Assembly (NCBI GenBank): GCA_024195265.1
Contig: JAJLRJ010000001.1
Span: 10,094,585-10,158,584 of the forward strand
From: Dendrophyllia cribrosa
Taxonomy: Eukaryota; Cnidaria; Anthozoa; Scleractinia; Dendrophylliidae
DNA: 64,000 nt
Direction: 5' to 3'
This document shows positions 22,262-34,421 of this stretch, piece by piece. The notes below the pieces were generated by a model. That model saw nothing but the letters and a program-made list of their open reading frames with translations, did no database searches and was not told the DNA's origin. A program made the translations under genes and the position numbers. The first letter of the stretch is position 1. The number at the start of each line of letters is the position of its first letter.

Positions 22262-24115
22262 AAGAAACAAATAATGCTGGAATTTACACGTTTCCGAGCT
22301 TTTAGGCGCTGTTTTCTTGTCAGTAGTATCGATGCTTTTTTTCAGCGTCCAAGCAAAATTTAAATGTTAAGAAAATCTGCGAGTGGCCATGGCCTGTTTT
22401 TCGATCAACGACGGCTGTGTTCTTTATCACAGAAAGAAAGCAAATTTGAATACGGTTTGAAAATCGTAACGCCATTCGGTTTGAATTTTACCCTTCTAGT
22501 GGCATATAAATATTGCATTGAAAGCATTTATCAAACTTCATCCAATTGAAACAAAAATAATGACTTAAAAACAACGGAAATGCAAAAAGAAGACTATCTG
22601 GATTAGGCAAGTTTCGAAAGAGATTAAATTTATTTTATTTCTAAAAATAACCCAAAGGAATTAAACACAAAGAAAACGTGACAATTACCTCCTATTGAAG
22701 GATAGATGGTTTGATTTTTCCTCGATGCATACTGCTTTGGTCAAGACGATAGCATATAAGAGATAACTAATATACAAGGAACAACTCATGAACGACTGAT
22801 TCATGTCATGACAGCTAGCTGAACTAAAAAGTTTCTTCAAACCTTTTCATCACAATTAAAACCTAGCTTCAGTTGATGAAATTCAGTGGATGAAATTCTA
22901 ATGTCAAATGAAAGCGACTGAGCAGTTTCTATTTCGAGCACTAAATGGTATTACTATCGAGTACGTGGGTAAATTCAAATCTGTATGTGGTTGGGCATAA
23001 AAAAAGGAACCGAGTTTGACTTAATATTTCGGTATTCTAAAAATAAATATTGTGTCATTTTTTTTTAAGTTTTCATTGTGCTAATATTGTGAAAGAACTA
23101 TTAAATACAAAACCACGCTTTTTCTCGGGGCCTAATTTAAGGATTAAGGTATCGATGTTGCTTTTATACATCGCGGTAAACTTCTAATTAGATTTCTATC
23201 AGCAGACTTTTGGCTCTCTGTATATATCATTATTTCGGTTCTAAAACCAAAAAAAAAAACATTCAATAACTTTATGATTATTAATTTACTAAATTCCACA
23301 TTAAATGGACTGAGAGAAATACGGTTTTCGCGGAACAAACCAATTCATGCCTTGAGGTTGAATTTCACACAACCGCAATTAATGTTGTTTATAATACCCA
23401 CAGAAAACCGCAACACGCCTAAGTTGAAAAAAAAATCTGCATATAAGTTAAATTTCTTTCCAAAATGATGAATGGGTAGAAAATCCGACATTTTTATGGT
23501 TTAAAGGAAATTAACAGTTTTATATATAACGAGAACGACTGTGTTTCTTCACTGTTACCTCACAGTGAAAAACATTTTATCATCATAGCAGGACTCCTCA
23601 AGAAAATAAAATTGAAAACGTTTGTATTGCAAGATGACATTTACAATTTATTTAAATATTAAATATCCAATACAACCTTGCGTTGTGAAAATTCAAAAAT
23701 TACTGTCGTTTTTGCTTTGCGTAGGCAGCACGCGCATGCGTCGTCCGTAGTTGTTCAGTTCCGATGGCCGGTAATTTAGTTTTCCAGCGCGCAGTTATAA
23801 ATAACACAATGGTTCGACTCATTGTGCATTAAAATTTCCGCCATTCTATTGAATACAAGAGGCTGAACGCCCCGTAGGACGCTTAATTATCGGAAAACAG
23901 CACTAAAAGAATGACCCGGTGTAACTAACAGATCAGCAGGAAATTGGAATGCAAAATTTAGTATTTTTTTAGAGAATAGAAAAATGTTCCTCTGTGATTT
24001 ACGGCGTCGACGACGTGTAAGCACCAAAACGTAAGAGGAATGAGGATAAGCCATTCCAAACAGCTTCAAAAGTGATATAAGCGACCGACGGGTATTTTAG
24101 TTGTGAAAAGCAAAC
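22262..24115. other. AT-rich intergenic DNA upstream of the second K2P gene
   Basis: No gene is supported. A few frames of 60-65 codons exist but have no motif or splice context. The stretch before 24116 should contain the promoter of the second K2P gene, but I cannot place its elements. Confidence 0.45.
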
Positions 24116-27100
24116 ATGTGGCTTGCAGAAGGCTCCAAAAATCTCGTCATACAGTTTGCGATATTTTTGGTTTATATCTTTCTGGGAGCAGTCATTTTTC
24201 AAGCATTAGAATCGCACAATGAAGAAGAAGAACGAGAAGCGATGCATGCGGCGCGAAATCAATTCCAAAAAAAGTACAACATTTCACATGACGACATGAA
24301 GATCTTCATCAGTAAGATCGAAGAGATTGTTGACCACGGTTTTAGCCAGGACTGGATGAAAAGGTGGACCATCCTTGGTTCGCTTTTTTTCGCCGGAACT
24401 GTTGTCACTACGATTGGTAAGTACATTCAATTTATTTAGCAATACTTCTTATTTTGGTCTAATTCAGGGCATTTTTTACACGCCATCGCCTGCCAACAAC
24501 TTGGGCGTAAAAATTACTTCCAACAACTGAAGGTAAAATTTTGTACTTCGGTGCAAGGTCGACGGAATCGAAAAAAGAACGTCGTTTATATTTGGATTAA
24601 TCCATTTGTTTGTCAATTGTCATTTTCGTGCTTAAATCGAGAACCTTTTCGATTCTCCTTTAAAATACATTATTTTCCATTTAACTTTGATTCATTCAAC
24701 AGAAGTTGGCTAAATGGGTTTTCAAACAGCAGTGAAAAGCCATTTTAGTGCGTTGTTTGCGTCCTCTAAGTGGGGATCCTTTGTATTATTGTAAATTTCA
24801 TCTAAAGTTAGCTGTTCATTTAGCAGATGTACGTGTCTTTATTATTTTATACGTCACGGAAAAAGTGGTACAAAACCGGAGAAAATATAAATTTTGGGGG
24901 GTTGAAAATATGTCTGAGTTCTAAACAGGATTATCGCATAATATATTCAAAAAAGGTTCAATATCGATATGCATATTTTTCCTTTTTCTAATTATTTGGG
25001 GAAATAAATCATCAAAAATGCTCATATTGCAGTCTGGAAAATGACTTTTCTAGAAATACTAAAAGGAAATTTCTCGAATAAATTTTCTAACTTATGCAGC
25101 TGCTTGGGGAAATAAATCCTTAATTAAAATGTCACTATCAAAAAATATCACGTTCTTTAACTTGTCACAAAATGTTTCTACCTTTCTGTACTTATCAAAC
25201 GAGATCGTCGAATATTGGGGATTTAGTAAGAACATTAAGGCCCGATATTACAATAGCTCTTGTATATATTTCATGATAAATACCTTACTTGCTACTAATA
25301 CTACCTACCACTAATACTAATCAGTGATATCGGCTTGTTAGTCGGGTTCTGTGAAGCCAGCGCTACTCCTGACTATAAGAAACCGGATTTCTCTCTTATA
25401 TACCGACTGAAGAATTACAATTAGAGCAAGATCCATCTGCTCACTCCAAATAATTCAATTATTATTATTCTACCGAACGAATATTCTTTTTTTCAATAAG
25501 CAAGGAGCTCGCCAAAATGTTTATATCGCAATATATCTATCAATGATCTAAGGTGAATTCTGAAATATTATATTAACACTCCACTTGCGGATCGATTGAC
25601 TTTATAGTTCTAAGTAATGTTTGATAACTGGCTGGTGACAAGACAGTTTTCAGAATCCCCTGATTTCCTTGCTCACATTAGAACGACAAAATCTTGTGAA
25701 ATCAGTGGGAACCCTTATTAGTTCGAAAACAACTGACTGTAGTTTTTCCGGTTGCAAATTTTTAAAGCTTATAATGTTTGTCCAAACTGCGAAAGATTGT
25801 TGTTTTCACTTTGTTTGCATTAATATATATTAACAGCTTTCTGCGGTTTATTTCACTGAATACAATATAATTCATCTATCATTTGAAAAGAGGGTTGAGG
25901 ACGAATTTTCCCGGGGAATTTTCAAGTGATTTTAATCAGCTTTAAAGATGCAACTCTAGAAAATATCTCCTTTAATTTTGAAACATTATTTTTCTTGTTT
26001 TCGTAATCTCAAATGTAACAGCGATAAGACACGAAAGTAAATATTGAATTTTTGAATTAAAACAACAGCCATCACGTTACATTACAATTAATGTGATTCA
26101 GTCATCCTTATTAAAAAAAAAAATCACATTCTAGATTGTTTAGTCGTCGGCAAATGTCCACTTTCAATTTTCTCGGTCGGCTAGAAGCCAATCTTTATTT
26201 TACCAGATTAGAATGCATAACAAAATTGAGTACGATAAACGAAACACATTTGAAGTCATTGCCTTCGGGTTTACCTCGCTGAATATAGCGCTTGACAAAC
26301 ATACCGGTAACACAAATGAAAATTAGCCAAAGTCCATGTTTTAAATTAGATATTCGTTGAGGACTTCCTCCATACTGAGTCCTTCAAATAAAATGCTCGG
26401 CTTTACTTCTTGCGTAGTTTGTTTGATGTCCTACAAAGCGAGTGGGCAGAAACATAAAAGACATCGCAGATGTTCTTTAAATCGGAGGAACCCCGCAAAG
26501 ATTATTTCATTTATTCCGAGAAAAGCACCGTTTAATTTTATTGAGTGAGAATAAAAGAGACAAAACAAAACTTTTCTTTCAAAAACGGGGACTATTGTAT
26601 GTCCTTGTATTCCATTTCCGTCTCGTCCATGCAAACTTTTCTGGTCTTCTTATCCTATAAACGATAAACCGAAGCACAACACGCAGCGACTGGTCATAAG
26701 CTAAGTCCATTTTTCACAGCCCGAAGGAGGATAGTTTTTTTCCATTTGCCGTTCATGTGAAGCCGAAAAAAAAACATTCTTATTACAGGAAATTTTCTTG
26801 ATTTAAAAGAGTAATATTTTACGACATTAAATTTTCGGTTCATTTTAAACGAGAACTGCGAAAATTCGATGTCGCAAAAATTTCCTGTAATAAAGAATAT
26901 AATCTTCAAATTAGAAAAACTTTGTTATGATATACATTTATCTATAACCATTTTCAAAGTTCAGCTTGTCGAAAAGTCAAGATAAAAAGGTAAAAAACGT
27001 TTCAGTCTCACAAATTTAAATATAAACAAACCCTATCTCCACCAGGGTTGAAGATGATCTCCTAAAACATTTGACATGCAGCACTCTTGCGAAAAGAAGC

Positions 27101-27980
27101 TGAAGTGAAGGCATCGAAAAAATGTTTAGAAGAAGCTATTGACAATTAAGAAAAAGACGAAACCGAAGCGACAAGTAGTTTTGTTAAAGTGGAAAATGCC
27201 GAAATAAGAAAAAATCCAATAGCATTCATGATCATTCACAGCACTAAGTGCTACGAGGCTAATTTTTCTTTCCTGTCATTGTATAAAACAAATTAATTCC
27301 ATTTTGCCTTGCGTCCGTCTAGTTGAGTCTGGTTTCCATATGATCACTGCGATCGCTGAGAGAAAACGTTCAGCTATCATATATCGTATCGGTCATATTG
27401 GAACTCGTAGCGAGTTTCCTTTAAAAGTTTTAATATCCTAGTCTTCCTTTTAGGTTATGGTCACGTGACCCCATGCACCGACGAAGGTCGCATATTTTGC
27501 ATTCTTTATGCCTTGGTTGGAATACCACTGACATGGCTGATGTTGTCAACGCTGGCGCAACGCATCAACGAATGGATCGGCAAAGCCCTAACTTGCTGCC
27601 ACGAAAGGGTCCTCAAACGGAAACCAACAGGAATCGGGATACAGACGGCTGCCATTACACTGGCGATAAGCATCATGATGATTTTGACTATTGCCTTATT
27701 CGGTTGTTACCTTGATGGATGGCGTTATCTAGACGGCATATATTTCGGTTTTATAACGCTGACAACCATCGGCTTCGGAGACTTTGTCCCGCTGCACCCG
27801 TCCCCTAATCGTGATCCCGAGGGTTATCCCGAGCACGTCTTGGTGTTCACAATAATGAGCATTCTCTACTTCACAATCGGATTGGCCATTGTGTCGAGTG
27901 TCTTGCTGTCAATCAGGAATGCCATGGAGGAGAGGTCGCTAGGTGGATTTCAGGCTCTCACGGACACTGGAGATGACTAA
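24116..27980 (+). CDS. Two-pore domain potassium channel (K2P/KCNK family), gene 2
   Basis: Two exons, 24116-24416 and 27454-27980, encode 275 residues. The donor is ACG ATT G|GTAAGT and the acceptor is CTTTTAG|GT TAT GGT. The protein is a full K2P subunit: TM1 (QFAIFLVYIFLGAVIFQALE), a cap helix region with a YNIS sequon, pore loop 1 with TTIGYG (first Gly is residue 101) followed by His104, TM2 (FCILYALVGIPLTWLML), TM3 (AITLAISIMMILTIALFGCY), pore loop 2 with TTIGFGD (Gly207-Asp210), TM4 (FTIMSILYFTIGLAIVSSV) and a short tail ending in TGDD. It parallels the gene at 16608 in length, intron position and phase, the SHNE sequence after TM1, and the VLLSIR segment after TM4. It is therefore very likely a tandem paralogue. 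Both are shorter than most vertebrate K2Ps because the C-terminal tail is brief. The TASK-like GYGH and GIPLTWLM do not suffice to fix a subfamily. Confidence 0.93.
24417..27453 (+). other. Intron of K2P gene 2
   Basis: The intron is about 3 kb with GT-AG ends, phase 1, AT-rich. No exon or RNA gene is recognised in it. A short inverted pair near 26784-26897 (TTATTACAGGAAATTTTC... against ...AAATTTCCTGTAATAA) could be a small foldback element. Confidence 0.8.
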
Positions 27981-27994
27981 GGCCAATCCTCCAG

Positions 27995-28745
27995 ACTCTC
28001 CATGACAACCTCGTCCCCAGGTCCTTCTCCTCTTTCAAAATAGCGGACGAAGAAACCCCTGGACGAGGCGGCCAAAATACTATACCTACCAACTCACACG
28101 CATTATGCGTGTGTCACACGCCTGCGGATCGAAAACATCGATCACACGCATACAGGACAATTTCACACGCCTGACTCACAATTCCGGACTACTTGTTCAT
28201 TAACTGGTAACAGTTGAATTCAATTTCCACCCAAAATAGTCCAGTTAACGGCGCTAAATGTCGCGTGATCTACTCGAGATAAGCGCTATCTCGGCAAGAT
28301 CGCGCCGAGCTTTTGAGCCGTGCGGCATTTGGTAACCTTCGGAAATCACCGGAAAATCTTCGGAAATCTTCGGAAACGGTCGGAAGTCGTCGAAACATCT
28401 TCAGAAATGTTCGGGAAGTCGTCGGAAATTTTTCGTAAATTCGGGTAGTGTGGATACGAAAATCACATGCATTTGACTTAGGAAAAGTTGGCAGGTATAA
28501 AATACTCCAATAATTCTGGCGTGTTTTCTCGCGTAAAACATGCTGAAATGTCTTCGTTTAGTTTTAACAACGGTTTGACATTGCCAGAAAACAAACGCGG
28601 TTACCAATTGCTGGAAATAACCGCCGACAACTCTGTTTCATCTTGTGTCACGTGACAGAATACTCCACGATTCTTGGAGTATTTTGACAGCCTTGTCCAC
28701 GGTTCAACGTCCGCCAGAGAAGCCCTGGGGACGAGGTTGTCTCCA
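27995..28745. repeat. Inverted-repeat-bounded composite repeat after K2P gene 2
   Basis: CCATGACAACCTCGTCCCCA at about 28001 and GGGGACGAGGTTGTCTCCAT at about 28727 are inverted copies, so the roughly 750-bp interval may be one element. Inside it are CACACGC-rich sequence (28095-28190) and a run of CTTCGGAAAT-like units (about 28335-28440). The same CCTCGT-CCCAGG end motif appears at 42015-42035 and at the right edge of the window (63980-64000). No coding capacity is evident. Confidence 0.45.
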
Positions 28746-30060
28746 TCCCTCCAAAACGAGACTAAACTACGACAGCTAGTCATGAAGCGTCACTCTTATA
28801 TTAAGTGATGCTTCACATAAGAACTACCGTAAACTTCATTGTTCTGCTGCATTGGCTCTTTCCCACATAGAATATCTTTGATTTTAAGAATAGAGGAGGG
28901 GCTGATGGTTCATAATTATATTTCAGTATAAAAATAAACAAAATCCATTTGCGTCAAATAAATTTTGGGAAATGTTTGTGCTTAACCAATCAGAATAGCA
29001 GAAGACAATAGCTAATAATTTTGCTTATTTGATGAAGTTCCCCAAATACAATATCATTTAAAAATTGCATGTTGTGCGATTGGGTCTCAAATTACTTGAA
29101 TCCTTAAAATAATTAGACAAAATGCACCTTGAACCTTAACTTTTTAGCGGTTTTCGAGTCTAGGCCAATCAGATAACTAGTTGTAACAATGAAAAAAGTT
29201 GACATTCCATCGTGCATTGCGTTTCAGCACTTTCCTTCTTATGCGAATCATTACTTAAAGGGGTAAACACTTTAATGAAATTTATATTAAAACACTCCAA
29301 CAGTCTTGCACAAGATTCACTTTCAGTGTTGTATATCTTCAATCCTAAATTCTCATAAGTGATTTACATCTCAGTTTGTCGACACAAATTTGTTAATGTC
29401 CGAAGCTCCAATACAACAATACAAAGGAATTGGACGCTAACTCGTATGATTAAATCTATTTAGTAGCACTATTTTTTTGTACAAGAAAACAGTCATCCTT
29501 GCCATCTTTCAATCGTTTATTCCCCCGTCGTCATTTAACCCCGGGAGACTTCCAAACAAAAGTGACGGGGGTGTTTGTCGGAAATTTTGAAAAGAACCAG
29601 TTAAAAGGTACCAGAATTTTGCAATGTGGGTGTGGCCCCTATTTAAGTTTACCCCTAACAACAACTGCCAAAAGAAAACATTAACAAGCGAGGGTTGTCC
29701 AATACTCAGACAAATTTATGCATAGCATTGTATTGTATTATGACCATAAGAATAGTTTAACAATACATTCTAGAACGGCACAATACAGCACAATGTATTA
29801 CAGTACAATGCTTTGCATAAATTTGTCCGAGTATTGGACAAGTATGGTTTCGTAGTAAAATTAGACTTTCACCAAGATGCCTTGTCAATCATCCGGCCTC
29901 GTTTCCTCATTTCACTTACAAAATGGCGCCCAAATAAAAACTAAAACTAAACTATACTAAAACTTCTTATTATATTTTGTTATAATATGATTAGAGTTTT
30001 ATACCACAAGTGTCAGTTCAAGGATGTTTGAGTTCAAATTCCCCAACCTAAGAAAATAAC
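28746..30060. other. AT-rich intergenic DNA
   Basis: No gene is supported. An imperfect inverted pair (CAATACTCAGACAAATTTATGC near 29700 against GCATAAATTTGTCCGAGTATTG near 29815) encloses about 140 bp and looks like another small MITE. Confidence 0.45.
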
Positions 30061-30061
30061 C

Positions 30062-30484
30062 GGGGGGTACTCCCTATAATGGGCTATACGGGGATGCTCC
30101 GCCCGAAAGAGGTACCTTTTTGAGGCTGGAGGTATATGAAAGGGTCGGGATTTCATGAGTTGAAGTATATGAAAGGGTAGGGATTTCACGAAGAATATAA
30201 AAGGGTAGCGAAAACACGAGTTGAAGTATAAATACGTAGGGAAAACTGTGATTTAAGTATTATAAAAAGCGCCTTTCAAAATATACCGAACAGACGCACG
30301 TAAAGGCTATATGAAAGGGGTACCATTTTCAATGAAAGGTATATGAAAGGGGTACTATTTTCAATGAAAGGTATATGAAAGGGGTACCTTTTCTGTCAAG
30401 AACGGTATATGAAAGGGTAAGGGTTTGGACCTCGGGGCGGAGCATCCCCGTACAAAATTTCGTTGAGTACCCCCCCCCCCCCCG
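30062..30484. mobile_element. MITE-like element with GGGTACTC / GAGTACCCC ends, copy 1
   Basis: The left end (GGGGGGTACTCCCTATAATG, then CTATACGGGGATGCTCCGCCC) pairs with the right end (GGGCGGAGCATCCCCGTACA, then GTTGAGTACCCCCC). The interior has repeats of GGTATATGAAAGGGGTACC. A second copy lies at 38094-38572. The C-run at the right end (30469-30484) continues the terminal motif. No protein is encoded. Confidence 0.7.
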
Positions 30485-31332
30485 GGAAAATAACAAACAG
30501 ATGAATACCCAGGGGTATACCCGGGGGAGTGTAATAGGGATGCCGGACTCCCTCCTACAAGGGATGTATCCAGTACATTTCACACCAAGTCCGTTCAAAA
30601 TCACAGATATTGGCTCAGCTCTCGTGTACCCTGCGTGACTTGTCTTCGGTAATTTTCCAGTGTAGTCCTTTACTCGACTTCATTCACTCAATTGTCAGTT
30701 GGCCCATGCTCTTTTGTCACTTGTTCCCTCACTTTCCCAATATTTCCGGTTGAAAGTTCCCGTTAATTTCCCTGCCTCCGACATGCATTCACTTGTAACT
30801 TCTTACGGTTTTGCACTCATACCCAGTCCTAACTCCCGAGGTCGGTAAGGTCAGGAGTGAGATGTGGGTACGAGATCAACCCAGTCCCCCAGACCCAGTG
30901 GGTACAACCCATTGTCGTCCCCAGATGACCTATATAACTTATCGCTATGGATAGTGGGGAGAGCGACAAAAGTGGTAAAAATGCATTTAAACCGGACTCA
31001 TCAAAGGACAATAAAGTAAAGGTCTTTATTGTGTAATATTTTCGATTTTTCTATCGCTTCTCAATTCCGTGACAAATCGTATTATTACCTATATTTCATT
31101 ACTGTGTACCGGCTTCGAATCTGTAATTTGATGTGACTCACACACCACGGTTGGGCTGCCTGTGTTTTCAGGGGCTCATTTCCGCCGGAAATTCCTTCGA
31201 ACGCGTCTCCATCAGGCCAGTAGGAGCGAATTTGAAAGTGAGAGGGCACGATCGACTGTTGTCGGCCGAGACCCCTTCAATATTTTCGACGGTTATGTGA
31301 CAGTCTTCTTTTTTTAATTTTCACCCGAAAAG

Positions 31333-31374
31333 TGGGGGGGGGGGGGAGCACGGGCCTACCCCCCCCCCCCCCCT
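31333..31374. repeat. G-run facing a C-run
   Basis: A run of about 14 G (near 31334-31347) is followed 13 bp later by a run of about 15 C (near 31359-31373). The pair could form a very stable hairpin, and each run alone could form a quadruplex or i-motif. This may be a MITE terminus or a spot prone to assembly error. Confidence 0.6.
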
Positions 31375-31678
31375 ACTCTATATGATCTACATACACAAGC
31401 AGTTTTTGGTCTGAAAATTGCTAATGGAATTTGAAAATTTTGGGCTGAAAATTAATTGCTATGTTTTGCTTTTGCTTTCTATTCTAAAACTAGAAATATA
31501 TATTTTTTTTTTTTTTGCAATTTTGAAACGGAGAAACTTTTACGGCTATTTACAAAAGTGTGACTCGGCAACGTGTAATGAAGAAACGGGTTGAACATCT
31601 AAAAATATTGTTGTTATTATAACTCCAAAATACAAAAAGAGAAGAAATAAGAAAAAAAAAAAGAAAAAAAAGAGGAAG

Positions 31679-31751
31679 TGTTTCCGGCCAGGCTCGAACT
31701 GGCGACCTTCCGCGTGTTAGGCGGACGTGATAACCACTACACTACGGAAAC
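31679..31751 (-). tRNA. tRNA-Val (anticodon AAC)
   Basis: Read on the minus strand, the 73-nt gene starts GTTTCCGTAGTGTAGTGGTT and ends CCGGAAACA. The acceptor stem pairs fully (GTTTCCG with CGGAAAC). The A box TAGTGTAGTGG and B box GTTCGAGCC are present. The anticodon stem is TCCGC with GCGGA around the loop CTAACAC, giving anticodon AAC, which reads GUU valine codons. The T stem is GCCAG with CTGGC. There is no intron and no encoded CCA, as expected in a eukaryote. It stands alone between the K2P genes and the prominin gene. The intact stems suggest a working gene, not a tRNA-derived repeat. Confidence 0.92.
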
Positions 31752-32102
31752 AACCGATGTCAGGATAGAATAATTTTAAATATATAACTTTTATTTCATG
31801 TCCGCTGACCACGAAAAGCGGGGAATCAATTTGGCGAGATGTATTTTGTCTATTTTCTTTCGGAAAATAGTTGAATGCAGTCTGTTGGATTTCAAATGCA
31901 AAGATGAGTGTTTTTTTAATACGGAAAGATTAGTTGTACTCTCAAGAAAAACTTGGCCCGACTGTTCGATTGATAGTCTGTGTTTATTTGATCATTTGCG
32001 AACCGATTCGATCAACCGTACGACAGTCTCGATGATCGAGTGTTTTAATACACTGCTCTAATCTTTCATTTAGCGTCTGATAAATTGTGTTATCGCTTAC
32101 AG

Positions 32103-32201
32103 GCCGATTTTCTAACAATTTTCACGGCCGGTCAACCGGCATATATATCTCTCTCCCAGGCCATCGAATCTCCCGGACTTCAAACGTTGGACCCGGCCAA
32201 G
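32103..32201 (+). CDS. Candidate orphan exon (hypothetical)
   Basis: A 99-bp interval is open in one plus-strand frame (33 codons: ADFLTIFTAGQPAYISLSQ, then AIESPGLQTLDPAK). It is bounded by an acceptor-like TATCGCTTACAG and a donor-like AAG|GTAAAG, both in phase 0. I do not recognise a family and found no partner exons nearby with matching phase, so it may be a relic of a gene, a piece of a dispersed repeat, or chance. Confidence 0.25.
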
Positions 32202-32784
32202 GTAAAGTGATTTTAACCCAATATTTTTTCCATATTAAATCAAAACAAATTTTATTATGTGAATTCACCTTTTGTTCTTGTCTTTATTTTGTCGCGTCTT
32301 GAACTGTTTTTGCACAAGGTTTCAACAACACTGAACTCCGAAGAACGCCGACGAAATGCAGTGTAATCTTTGGCAAATTGGAACAATAAATCTTGGATCG
32401 GACTCTCGAAAATGCTGGAGATTCGGATTTGGGGAAGAAATGCACTGTTCAAGGAGATGATAACGAATTTAAATACTGGTGGTGTCGATGAAGGGAGTTC
32501 GCCACCAAGGACGATATTTCCTGAGGCTGGCATCTCTTTTATAAAAGTCCTAAGCAATCAAAACGTATTTACGTTTTGCATTTGCCTACTGGTTACGTTT
32601 AGCTTTCTTTTGTTTCTTTAAAATACGATTCCCCCGTTTGTGCGTGCCCCGTTTGTGCGTGCTTGTTTGGACCAAAACGTTTTATTATGTGAGTCAGTAT
32701 TATATGGTGTAACTTATTAGGCTACTAGTTTATTATCTGGAATAATATAATTTAATTTATTACCAGTATTCATAGCTCTACCAG

Positions 32785-32995
32785 GTCCAAAATGGCGACA
32801 ACTTCGGAGTTTAACTCTGACGATTCTCGCGCCCAAAACAGGTTGTCGGACCTAGTTTACGAAAGCGCTATTGACGTTCGAGACGACCGGGACGATCATA
32901 TGAAAACCCAAATCGCTTGAGTCGTCCCGATCGTCTGCGTCGTTTGCAAAAACTTTTGAAACGACTCGGACGACCGGGGCGACCAGGTCTCGAAA
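32785..32995. mobile_element. Truncated, inverted relative of the 21697-22261 MITE
   Basis: The blocks AAAATGGCGACAACTTCGGA, GTTTAACTCTGACGATTCTC and CGCCCAAAACAGGTTGTCGG, then CGAGACGACCGGGACGATCA and AAACTTTTGAAACGACTCGG, correspond in inverse orientation to parts of the element at 21697-22261. Only about 210 bp remain. The short minus-strand frame over it is repeat-derived. Confidence 0.6.
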
Positions 32996-32999
32996 GCGA

Positions 33000-34260
33000 T
33001 CTTTTGTAAGCAAAACCAAATTTACATTTCGCAGCTCTAGTTTTCCTCGCATCACAAAATCGAAAATGTCTGCGTAATGTTTGACATTTTGACTTTCAAG
33101 TTAGTTTTTCAGGCTATTTTTCATACGCAACTGATCTTTTAATTTTTTTATTGGAAAATTGTTCGCACTGATAATTCTTGACTGACAAGATCTAGATGTT
33201 GTTTTTCCAAGTCTGTATTTGCTCCAATTCTTGTGCGCATTGCTCAGTTTATTATCGTTCCTGGATTCGCGTTGATTTGTTTAAAAACTGAGAAATCGCG
33301 CAGATGTCAATGGGTTAAATAAGATAGATTAAAGTTTTGTTTTTTATTTAGCTCACTTAATATCTTTCCATTGAATGCTTTATATTCTTTGTCTTACTAA
33401 CTCCTGGACCATTCTTTTTTTTTTCTAATAAACACACTCGCCTTAAAAGAAAATCTAGATCCGGCCTCTGCTGTGATATCTGTTGATTTTATCTCAATAA
33501 AATAAGCTAAATAAATATAATAAAATATAAAATAGATATAACATTTTTATACATAATGTTACATGTCTTTAATACAAAAAATAGACCTATTTTGAACAGA
33601 ATCCATGCAAAAAATGGGCTCAGTCTATTTCACTGAGGGGTTGCTGTTACAAAAGTCGGGCCTAAAAGTTAAATAATATATCTAATTTCGATCTACAACG
33701 TAAGTTCGGCTTTGTTTCACATAATGAAAAAGATATCACTGAAAGATATCAGAATTAGTAACATTGGAAACTTTTCGTCAACACTGCCATTCTCGACCCC
33801 AGATTTTTCTGTTCCCTAGCAATGGGTCCGGAAACACGTTAACCGCAGTTAAAAGTTTGCAAAAGTTAAGCAAAGTACCTAAAAGTTAAGGTTGTCATTT
33901 TCACTGTTTAAAGTTTAATATATTGCCAATACACTGTCAATTTACCAAACGTTTTGAAAGTTTACCAAAAAAGTTCTAAGCGTTTAAAAACTGTGAACTG
34001 CAGAATTGCCGGTGCCATTTGCCAACATAATTTTGATCAGGCGCAAAGAGTTTTGGTCAGTTTTCAACGGAAAAAAGCTCATCATTTTGAGAAAAATTAA
34101 AGATAGTAACGTCAACTAATTTTTTTATACATCCTTGTCCATATTTTCATTTAATATTAAATGAAATCCCACTAAATAAAACGAAAAACGCCTCGGACGT
34201 TTGACAGGGAACAGACGTTTGACGAGGAAACAGGAGCCCCTCGTAGCTCTCAGATCTCTC
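33000..34260. other. AT-rich intergenic DNA
   Basis: I see no gene, RNA gene or clear repeat element here. Confidence 0.45.
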
Positions 34261-34274
34261 TATTTCATCGGTAG

Positions 34275-34421
34275 CCTGCAGAACAGGCGTTATTTTTTTA
34301 AGCGTTTCAGGCGAGCGCGGTAGGCGTTTTTCTCCCCTCACGCTCCGCGCTCGCCTCGCGCTTCGCGTTCGCCTGCCGCGCTCGCCTGAAACGCTTAAAA
34401 AAATAACGTCTGTTCTGCAGG
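34275..34421. mobile_element. Palindromic MITE (foldback)
   Basis: The left arm (CCTGCAGAACAGGCGTTATT, then TTTTTAAGCGTTTCAGGCGA) is an almost exact reverse complement of the right arm ending CTGTTCTGCAGG, with a GC-rich centre. TATTTCAT occurs just outside both ends (34261 and about 34423) and may be part of a target-site duplication. The minus-strand frame over it is a by-product. Confidence 0.7.

Noticed and set aside
27473..27715. 80-codon frame inside the second K2P exon
   Set aside because: It is an out-of-frame shadow of the channel coding sequence.
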